A DNA stretch of 64,000 bases, taken from Ciona intestinalis. Lineage: Eukaryota; Chordata; Ascidiacea; Phlebobranchia; Cionidae. Positions 1 through 9,165 of this stretch are shown piece after piece. The notes under the pieces were generated by a model. That model was given only the letters and a program-made list of their open reading frames with translations, had not been told where the DNA came from and made no database searches. The stretch is taken from the NCBI RefSeq assembly GCF_000224145.3, contig NC_020171.2, positions 569,391-633,390 on the forward strand, read 5' to 3'. Position 1 is the first letter of the stretch. Each line of letters opens with the position of its first letter. The position numbers and the translations under genes were made by a program.

Positions 1-172
1 TGGAACCGCGCACCATAACCTCGATGTTAAAACAGATGGCCCGCTAACCACTTTGTCAAAGTTCTGTCTACTTGTTAACTGTTATCTCTGTTACCAAATG
101 TACCAATTTTTAAATTTCCCAAAAAATATACCCCTTAAAAAAACGTTATGTTTACTTAGGTAAGATTACCAA

Positions 173-3100
173 ATGTCTGTAACAGAAATTTATCAAAGGT
201 ATGGAATGTTCGAGAAAACAAAGATGGCGATAGAAAGCGTTGAAGGATTGGAGCGATTTACGCAAGGCCACAAAGAGTTCGGGATCATGATGACTGATAA
301 CGGTGGCGTGAGGTGCATGGAGTGGGTACCCGATGTTAAAGCTGTTTATCTTAAAGGAGAATTCAGTAAGTTTGTTATTTCCCTGTCGCGTAAGACCCTT
401 TAATTGTGAAAAATACCCAGCAAAGTTATATACGTGGTATAACTCGGGCGCGAGGTGTGTAAAATTTTTCCCGCCATTCTGTCGTTTTCCCGCCATGAGA
501 GGATAAATATGTTATATTCATTTGAATAGACTTTTGTTAATGTATTTAAAAACATGAATAGGGAATGTGGGACATTGTGTGTTAGCGGTATCCATGTTAC
601 CCCAAAATACCCTATATTCTAAAATGTACGCAATGGCCTTTTCACAGTAGACCTTGTAAAACAAAATTGTATTTCAGGTAACTGCTGGGAGCTTAGAAAA
701 TTCGAGGCTAGAAATTTCGGTAAATGGGAATTGTATATCCCCCCGTGTTACGACGGTAGCTGCCCTATTCAACACTTGAGCGAACTGAAGGTAATTTGCT
801 GAACGTATAGCAGTTTTACTAATCTATCTGGGTGAGGTCCTATATACAGAGTAGCACATGCCATGGGACCTGCGAAATAGGCGGAGATGACTCATTACCC
901 CGACGTATACCTATCAGTGTTCTATAGAACCCATTTGCGACCAATAAGTGCCGGCCACCTTTATCATGGTTTAGTTTAGAACACAATTGAAGTTGCCAAA
1001 TTAGCTCTTTCTCAGGCTTATATAATATGTCTGACAACAATGGTATATATAACGAATGAAGTAATACGTTTTATCCCTTTATATATAGCTTGTAATCGAA
1101 ACACATGATAACCAACGTCTTGAACGTATTTCACCTTGGGCAAAGTACGTTGTACAACGTGGAGATGATGCTACGTTTAAATGGCTTTTCTGGAACACAC
1201 CAAGAAACCAAATACAAAAGGTAAAGATAATAATGCACTTTTATCCTTGTACTTTATCACCAGAAGATACTGTAATGTATAAGTTTAATAAGGCGCATGG
1301 GCTACGTATGTACACCTTAAAGCTAAACAGCAAATGCCTCATTCTGTCTATTTCTCCTGCGCCGTGTAAGTGGTTATATGGTGAAAAATAATTACCTACA
1401 AAGAAGCTACATACGTGGTAACCAGTAAGCGGACCCGAGGGGAATAAAACAAAACGCTTGTCTTTATGACTGCCGTTGCCCCACCAGCACGCGAGAATAG
1501 CTGAATGAAATGAATGTAACTTCCTTTATCCTCGCGTGGCCTAAAAACGACAGTCGTATAACACGAATGCTCATACACCTCGTGTTATATACGAGTTACC
1601 ATGTATGTTACTTTGTGGGTGATTATTTTGGAGGAAGGGATTTTTTTTCATTTTTTTATATGGCTGATAATTTGGACAACCCATCAGTAACCACTGCGTT
1701 GGAGAAATTACCGTTAAGCTATATAACATTCATTCATCTTTTAGTACACACAAAGACCAAGCAAACCGGACCGCCTTCGAATCTACGAAGCTCATATTGG
1801 AATTGCGTCTGACCGTTATGAAGTGTCCAGCTACCGACATTTCACAAGACAAGTGTTGCCACGTATACGAGACCTTGGGTACAACACTCTTCTACTTATG
1901 GCGCTTGTAGAGCACCCATATTACCCAAGTTTCGGATACCAAGTTACCAACTATTTCGCAGCTTCAAGGTAAGAACTCTATAACCTATTAAGTTAATAGT
2001 AGCCTACTGTAGGTTAAGATGTATAGGTAGTGTTATAACACATAATATCCCATATTTTCTTCTTTCCCCACCCTGCTATAGAACTGTGGGGTGTAAAATG
2101 GAAGTACTGTTAGCACATAATATCAATATCCGTTATTTCTTAATCGTGTTTTTAAAAATTAAAAACGCTCTTTTAGAGTTATGAGGATACGGCTATATAT
2201 TTCTGTAAATACGTTTTTACTACCAAAAAGGGCAATAACAGAGAATATAAACCAATTTTCCCCAATTTATTATAAACCGAGTTACGATTTGAAATCCCAT
2301 TTACAGTCGTTATGGAACAACTGCCGAGTTAAAAGAACTGATCGACACTGCGCATGCGATGGGAATTTACGTCATAATGGACATTATGCACGGGGAATCG
2401 TCAAAGAACATTCTGGATGGATTGAATATGTTTGACGGTACAGAAGGCGGGTTCTTTAAACAAGGAAAAGAAGGCACAAACCAAGAACATAACACAAGGG
2501 TGTTTGATTACAGCAAGTGCGTATGTATATGAATGAATGTAACTTATTTACCTTCGCGTGCTGGGGCAATGACATGCAGTTGTTATAACACGGGTGTTCT
2601 GTTTCATACACCTCGTGCCAGCTTACGAGTTACCACGTATGTAAATTTGCAGGTAAAATATTTTTGTGCAAACGCACATATAAAAAATATTCTACATTTA
2701 AAACATACTAACAAAATTCTTAGCCAATATTTTTCAAGCTAACACCTTTTAAAATACTTTTTCGACTGTAGAGTCTAACTCTAAATTTTAGGCCATTTCG
2801 TAGTGTTAACGCTTATGTATCCTATCCTATATATCTAGATGGGAAACAGTTCGCTTTCTGCTTTCGCAACTTCGATTTTACTTGGACGAGTTCCAAATCG
2901 ACGGCTTCAGATTCTGTGGTGTGACAGAAATGGTCTACCGAGATATGGAGACAGGTAAAATTTGTACATAAATTTTTGAAAGGAGAAAACCTATTCTTGT
3001 ATTTAACTATAAAACACACCAAGACAAAATGTAAATACACCGTTTGTGTCTGTCGTACAAGAAGAAACCCATGTAATAAGTCGACACAAAGCATTAGGAG

Positions 3101-6100
3101 TGTGAAAGTATCAAATCTACTTAAGTGTGCACATTTCAAAACACAAAAACTGTTACCCACATTTGAAACAACACATAGCAACAATTACTGCATTAACAGG
3201 CCGACGAATGACAGACGAATACGAACAATACTTCGGAACTCATATGAACTTGGAAGCTATTTCATATTTAATGCTAATGAACGATATGCTGCATAAATTC
3301 TACCCCGAAGTTACAACTATTGCCGAGGTACGGTTTGGAATCTAATGGAATATAATTATGTGTGACAATGACTAATATAGACCTAATTGATTGATTTGGC
3401 CCGAAACTTTAAATTACTCGAATGGCCTACCTCCACAAATTTGCAACGTAACCCGGGCACGCGGTGTATGAAACAAAACACCCATATTATAACGGCTGTC
3501 GTTTCCCGCCATGTGCGAGAATGAATAGGTTACATTTATTCATTTAATCAATGTAGTATTTTATATTAACGACTGACTTATTTCTTATATAGGAAATGAG
3601 TGGCTTGCCATGTATTACACGGCTTGTAAGCGAAGGTGGGCTTGGATTCGATTACAAAATGGCGATGGATATTCCAGAAAAATGGATGAAGGTATAAGAT
3701 TTGAAATCGTAAAATTAAAAGAACTAACTCATGTTTTAAACAAACCTGGTTAAACTATAATACAACACTAAAAAGCTTTTTTGACACGAACTAATTCAAA
3801 CATAGTAGGGTGGGGTCAGATGGGCCACCTTTAACACATAATACCTAAATACCAATCGTTTTTTTTAAACAATTAATAACGGTCTATGGGAGTCGTGAGG
3901 ATACGTTTTATAATTCTTTGAAAGTTCTTTGTTTACTACCAAATGGGACGAGAAAACAAAATGAAAAGTGTCCCATCTTTCCCTACCATATTATATAACG
4001 AAAATTTAAATAAACCATGCCCGCTTTAGCCTTCATAACATCTACATAAGATTAGAGCCTAATCAAGAATTAAAAGATAAACCATCTTGCACTAACCACT
4101 ATAAGGTCGATTTTGAGATGGTTTATTTTTAGCTCATTTCCAACACGCGAGACGAGGATTGGTGTATGGAATATATTCAAAATTTCCTGACCAATCAGAG
4201 GCCAGGAGAGAAAAGAATCGCCTACGTGGAAAATCACGAGCAGGTGTGACGTCATAATAACAAGATATACTATTAGCAAAGAATGTGTTCGATCTGGCGC
4301 CGTGGCATTGTAAGACACCTGACGACAATTGCTTCAACCTACCGGTCAATAATAGGTTGTCTGAATTTCAGTTATACAAAAAATAAACGAAAATAATATT
4401 CAAATAATTATCCATAAAGTTACATATGGTAACTTGTTTGCTGGTGGCACCAGGTGTATGAAACAAAATATCCGTGTTGTAACGACCGTTGTTGCCCCGC
4501 CATATGCGAGGATAAACAAGTTACATTCAATCATTTATTTTTACATTCTTTTCTAGAACGAAGCAAGTCTAATGACACTCAGTCGAAATTTGATCGGGAA
4601 TTCTCCGATGTCAGAAACCGAGCAGTTAACTATTTCATTGGACCGTGGACTCAGTTTATACAAAATGATTCGCCTGCTTACCCATGCTTTTACTGGGCAA
4701 GGATACATGAACTTTATAGGTAAAACAGCAAATAATATTGGTGTCTTACTGTTTAAATGTTGGGTTCAAATAAATAAGTTGTAAGCTGTCTGGCTTAGGA
4801 ACATGCGGGGTAATATGGGATACTGTTAGCACTTAATCCCATATTTTTAACCGTGTTTTGAACAATTAACAACAATTTTTACAGTTGTGAAGATGCGGTT
4901 ATATCATTTTATAAATATTCTTTGTTTGCTATCAAATGGATTGAAAAAAGAATGGAAACATGTCCCAACCGTACTATATTATTTAAAAGTAGATTTGTTT
5001 TAGCTGTATTGTGATAAGTATTTAATGCGGTTTACAATAAAATACATTTTTGAACCGAAAACCATACGTGTTGTATTCAATTCAAATTAACCAATCAAAA
5101 TTTAGGAAACGAGTTCGGGCATCCTGATTGGGTAGAGCTACCCTCGCCTGCAAACAACGACAGTTACAAATTTGCGAGACGACAGCTCTACCTAGCGGAC
5201 AACGATCAGCTACGATACAAGTACCTCAAGAGATACGATACCGCAATTAATAAATTGGAACAAAACTTTGCTTGGTTGAAGTCCAATCAGGTTAGTAGCC
5301 GCTTAAATATAATTATTTTTGTCTGATTTTGGTCGAAATTATCACACACAATAATAAAAAAATATATATATAAAATAATCACCCACAAAGTTACATACGT
5401 GGTATTTCGTAAGCTGGCACGAGGTGTATAAAACCATAGAATACTAACCAGCTTGGTACAGTATTCTATGATGAAACAGAGTACCCGTGTTATAATGACT
5501 GTCGTTTACCTGTCACACGAGGATAAATAAGTTAAAACTATTCAATATTTTACTGCAGAGCGTCGTAACACGTAAGCACGAGGATGACAAAGTTTTTGTA
5601 TTCGAACGAGCTGGTCTTATATTTGTATTCAACTTCCATCCGACTAAAAGCTACAAAAACTACAAGATACCTGTACAAAATGGCGGAAGGTATTATATTA
5701 ACATTAGTTTTCGTATGTTCCGATTTTTAATGCATTTAAACGAGGTGCTTATTTGACTATATTCAGTTAGCATTAATAGTATATACGGTTACGGGTTCAA
5801 GGCTCGTCGCTGCTACCATTGTGGGCAATGTGTCCGTGGGCAACTTAACGGCAATAGCTCTAATCTAGTGGCCATTAATGGGTTATTTTGTCAGCAATAC
5901 AGAAAAAGGCACACATAAAAACATGGGTGGTACCTTGTAAGCGAGCACAATGTGTAGAATTAGAACAAACGTGTTATAACGACTAGAATTATATAGCCAT
6001 GTGAGGATAATTAAGTTACATTTATTCATTTAACTGCATAAACAGAACTGCTTGTCAATAAACAAGTTAAAATAACCAAAGCAATTTCATACACAGCTAC

Positions 6101-6724
6101 AATATTGTTTTGGATTCGGACGAAAAATTCTTCGGTGGCAAAAACCGCAACCAGCAACAAACAAATTTCAATACGCAGAATGGATATTACGAAAATTGCA
6201 ACAACTCCACAATGGTAAATATGAATAGAGTAAACTAACTTAGCGAATTGTTTCAGCTGTACTAAGCTACGGTTAAGAATTGTAGACAGTGCATTACGCA
6301 TAAAGATTATCACTGATGGGTTGTCCGAACTGTCAGTCATGCGAAAATCACTGTAATGCTACATGCAGTATAATTGTGGGTAAAATGGGATAGCGTTAGC
6401 ACCCATTTCCAGCATTTTCTGGTCGGGTTTTTCGAGGAAAAAGAAATAAGAGCATGTCCCATCTTACCCCACCCTTCTATAATACACGGGAACTCGTAAA
6501 TGGACACGAGGTGTTTGAGACAGGACACCCCTGTTTAACGACAACTGTTGTCCCGTTATTTTCACGCAGTTATATCGAATGCAAACATAAAATATAAAAC
6601 GTCGATATTTGTCTAGGTGGACATGCCTTCTAGATCCGCTTTTGTGATGTCACAATGCAACAATATGCCACGCGAAGAATATCAGCATATTATTACGTCA
6701 TACCATGGCGAATTCTGGCATTAA
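173..6724 (+). CDS. GBE1: Glycogen branching enzyme family protein, probable catalytic-site-dead paralogue
   Basis: Exons: 173-365, 678-790, 1089-1220, 1745-1968, 2307-2516, 2839-2954, 3200-3327, 3593-3691, 4133-4243, 4557-4719, 5106-5290, 5559-5689, 6097-6214, 6617-6724; all GT/AG, phases agree, 676 aa (human about 702). It matches GBE1 throughout: CBM48-like N-terminus (GKWELYIPP), the alpha-amylase barrel (LNMFDGT, GFRF, TIAE) and the C-terminal beta domain ([12 protein letters not shown]). Active enzymes make alpha-1,6 branches in cytosolic glycogen using Asp, Glu and Asp. Here the nucleophile position is Cys317 (TGT at 2915), the acid/base Glu372 is kept, and the third Asp is Glu441 (GAG at 4238). 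The region I motif DVVHSH reads DIMHGE, so its second His is Glu251. Start: an in-frame TAA lies at 161-163, and a pyrimidine-rich AG at 158-159 just upstream could be a spliced-leader acceptor. The N-terminus is about 35 aa shorter than human, so an upstream coding exon is possible. Family assignment is very secure; loss of activity is inferred. Confidence 0.95.
400..530 (+). mobile_element. SINE 3'-body fragment in GBE1 intron 1
   Basis: 'gcaaagttatatacgtgg', 'gggcgcgaggtgtgtaaa' and the tail 'ataaatatgttatattcatt'. Confidence 0.7.
1380..1725. mobile_element. Two SINE copies in tail-to-tail inverted arrangement
   Basis: A plus-strand copy (1380-1508, 'cgtggtaaccagtaagcgg') ends in a tail directly joined to a minus-strand copy (1509-1725, 'gaatgtaacttcctttatcc', 'tacacctcgtgttatatacg', 'gctgataatttggacaaccc'). 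The pair could form a hairpin of about 120 bp in the GBE1 pre-mRNA just before exon 4. Confidence 0.8.
2068..2245 (+). mobile_element. MITE-like element, right end lost
   Basis: 'tatagaactgtggggtg', 'tgttagcacataatatcaat' and 'gttatgaggatacgg' keep the family order; no matching right end is visible. Confidence 0.6.
2531..2660 (-). mobile_element. SINE 3'-body fragment
   Basis: 'gaatgaatgtaacttattta', 'gttataacacgggtgttctg' and 'acgagttaccacgtatgt'. It starts 15 bp after the GBE1 exon 5 donor. Confidence 0.85.
3425..3550 (+). mobile_element. SINE 3'-body fragment
   Basis: 'ccgggcacgcggtgtatgaa', 'attataacggctgtcg' and 'ggttacatttattcattt'. Confidence 0.82.
3803..3998 (+). mobile_element. MITE-like element, near complete, GBE1 intron 8
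   Basis: 'catagtagggtggggtcaga' and 'tttccctaccatattatata' are the inverted ends; 'gggagtcgtgaggatacg' and 'tactaccaaatgggacgag' lie inside. Confidence 0.82.
4416..4540 (+). mobile_element. SINE 3'-body fragment
   Basis: 'aaagttacatatggtaactt', 'accaggtgtatgaaacaaa', 'gttgtaacgaccgttg' and the tail 'aagttacattcaatcattta'. Confidence 0.82.
4795..4975 (+). mobile_element. MITE-like element
   Basis: 'gcggggtaatatgggatac', 'agttgtgaagatgcggtta' and 'catgtcccaaccgtactata'. Confidence 0.7.
5380..5545 (+). mobile_element. SINE 3'-body fragment split by a tiny hairpin
   Basis: 'cacccacaaagttacatacg', 'ctggcacgaggtgtataaaa' and 'tgttataatgactgtcg' match the SINE. Between the second and third words lies an extra segment (5435-5470) absent from other copies, with perfect inverted ends CATAGAATACT and AGTATTCTATG. 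Confidence 0.8.
5775..6035 (+). mobile_element. SINE copy with head, GBE1 intron 12
   Basis: 'gggttcaaggctcgtcgctg' holds a B-box match, then 'ctaccattgtgggcaatgtg', 'tggccattaatgggtta', 'tgtaagcgagcacaatgtg' and the tail 'aagttacatttattcattt'. Confidence 0.82.
6365..6482 (+). mobile_element. MITE-like fragment
   Basis: 'gtgggtaaaatgggatagcg' and 'gtcccatcttaccccaccct' are the ends with a shortened interior. Confidence 0.6.
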
Positions 6725-6738
6725 GTTATTTCCAACAA

Positions 6739-6744
6739 AATAAA
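6739..6744 (+). terminator. Polyadenylation signal of the branching enzyme gene
   Basis: An AATAAA hexamer lies 15 nt after the TAA stop at 6724, giving a very short 3' UTR. The position is right; use in vivo is inferred. Confidence 0.6.
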
Positions 6745-7593
6745 TTTTAGAGTAGAATGTCGTCCTTTAGCTATTCATATCCTTATCATGTAGTGCCTAA
6801 ATCATAGGCGCCAAATCTTTTAAAATGCAGGGGATGCAGGAATAGGATACAAAGCCCTTGGGAACAAATTTTATCTAATTGGTCGTATTTTTATGGTTTT
6901 AAACGGTGCAAAAATTCCAGGGCTAACTTGCCTACCTTGCCACCCCAGATTTGTCGCCTATGCCTATTATTTTAATGTCGTTTTGTCAAATTAGATTAAA
7001 TAAACCATATATTGAAAAACGTTGTATTTATTTAAATGAGCACCCGATTTTAAGTCTTAGATTTAGCAGCAGAAAAAAAGATTTTTGCCATGTGGAATTA
7101 AAATAAATAAGCCACACATTGAAAAAACGTTGTATTTATTTAAATGAGCACTCGATTTTGGAGTGTACGCTTTAAGAAGCAGAAAAAGTGAAATTCTCAT
7201 CTTTCACGATTTGATCCATTGAGTTTGTGGCAGGAATTACGCAACAGTACGATTAATACGTTAAGAAAATAAGAAAGTGTAAAGATTGTATTATAACTGC
7301 TATACACTCTTTGAGTCTTGCTACTAAAAGAATTTCACAAAAAAATTGAAATTTCTGCCAAAAATTATCCCTTTTTGAACGTTGAAATGTGTAAGAATTA
7401 TCAAAAAATGTTCACACATTTGTTACCCCTTAATTTAGCTAAAAATTTCCACATATTTGTTTACACTTTCTTCCAAAAAACAACCTTTTTTGAATGTTGA
7501 AAAAATTCCCAAAATTTTTTGCTGAAATGAGTGGTCATTTTCATAAAATTTCCAAAAATTGTTGAAATTTTTTTATACGTCAAATTGGTCTTG
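6745..7593. other. Spacer between the convergent GBE1 and HSPD1 3' ends
   Basis: AT-rich DNA with no recognisable gene. It holds an imperfect tandem duplication (6988-7190) and a T-rich, homopolymer-rich stretch (7330-7575). The 3' UTR of HSPD1 must lie at its right edge; a TATAAA variant on the minus strand at 7577-7572 or AATAAA at 7140-7135 and 7032-7027 could be its poly(A) signal. Confidence 0.6.
6988..7190. repeat. Two-copy tandem duplication of about 110 bp
   Basis: Two imperfect copies share 'ttgtatttatttaaatgag' followed by 'cac[ct]cgatttt', near 7022 and 7130. Each also begins with an 'aaataaaccatatattg'-like stretch. It contributes two minus-strand AATAAA hexamers. Confidence 0.7.
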
Positions 7594-9132
7594 TTACATC
7601 ATTCCACCCATGCCACCCATTCCTCCCATGCCACCCATACCCCCTCCTGCAGGCATTGGGGGGTCTTCCTTTGGTTCTTCGGTAACAACACACTCAGCAG
7701 TTGTAAGCAACGAAGCAACACCAGAAGCATCAATAAGAGCCTGTTTTACGACTTTCGTTGGGTCCAGAATTCCAGCTTCGAGCATGTTACGGTATTTGTC
7801 TTCTCGTGCGTCGTAGCCATAGTCACCTTCGATTGATTTAAAACTCTTTATCAAGCCAATTTTATTGACAGTATACTACTACATCCAGTACCAAAGCCAG
7901 AAAAATAAGTATAAAAAAAACAACAATTTTTTAAACAGGGGGCTGGGTCCCCAAAACACCCTTCCCTGGCTCATCACTGACTACATCTTTGATCCACTGT
8001 AGCACTTTTAATGGCGTCACCAACTAACTGCAACAACTAATACTGTAGAGTTTGAATTCCAACATCTAATACCTTAAACATTATTCCTCCAAAACTGCAT
8101 CTTTTTAAACTCTTCACTTTTTACCGTTTCTGCTATCAATTACAGCTGAACTATCATTTTACCGAAACAACATTTAGGAACCACTAAACTATTTAATTCC
8201 TCACTTTTTACCGTTTCTGCTATCAATTACAGCTAAACTATCATTTTACCGAAACAACTTTTAGGAACCACTAAACTATTTAATTCCTACACACACATGA
8301 ATATGACATACTACATAACACTATTTAGTTACCTTTATGCTGCAACAGTTTCTCAGCTACAAGTTGTCCCTCCATGCCAGCGTTGTCAGCTATTTGGGCG
8401 CAAGGTATTCTTAAAACTTTGAGAATAATGTCAACCCCAACTTGTTCGTCTCTGTAAAGAAAAGTAGAGGTTTTAAACACATACAGCTGTTTTAAGGTAT
8501 TTAAATGGGAAAGCAACAGCCTTCAAAATTTGATAAGGGCTTTGCAGCACCTGGGGTGTTTGGGTAATGGACCAACTCTGACCTAATCTCAGGGCCATTG
8601 AATGTATGTAAAATATATTAAAATCACTCCATTAATTCTATCCTATCAGTCAGAGTAATGGGTCAACTGAAAACTCTGGCCTAAATCTCAGGGCCATTGC
8701 ATGCAATTTAGAATATAACAGAAACACTGCATTATTTATATCCTATTAGTCAGAGTAATAAACCTACACTGGCCTAAATCTCAGGCCCATTGTATGCATG
8801 TAAAATATAACAGAAACACTGCATTAAAGTTAGCCTTTTACCTTGTACCCCCTTGTAGAGCAGAGATAATGTCATGACACCTTAGAAGAGCGACGCCACC
8901 ACCTGGGACGATGCCTTCTTCTACTGCAGCTCGTGTTGCGTTCAATGCGTCATTAACTCGATCTTTCTTCTCGTTAACTTCCACCTCACTACTGCCACCT
9001 ACCTGTAGTTTCGGGAAAAATGTATATATATATTTATTGAAAATATTAAACAAAAAGTTAGAATAATTTTTAAAACATTTTTTATAGTTTGGTTTTTTAA
9101 TTGTTCATAATGGGCATAAATCCAAGGTTCAA

Positions 9133-9165
<33 letters not shown>

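Noticed and set aside
7559-7836. Pro-rich open frames on + at 7531-7836
   Set aside because: Antisense of the Gly-Gly-Met tail of Hsp60; the apparent Pro repeats come from that repeat.
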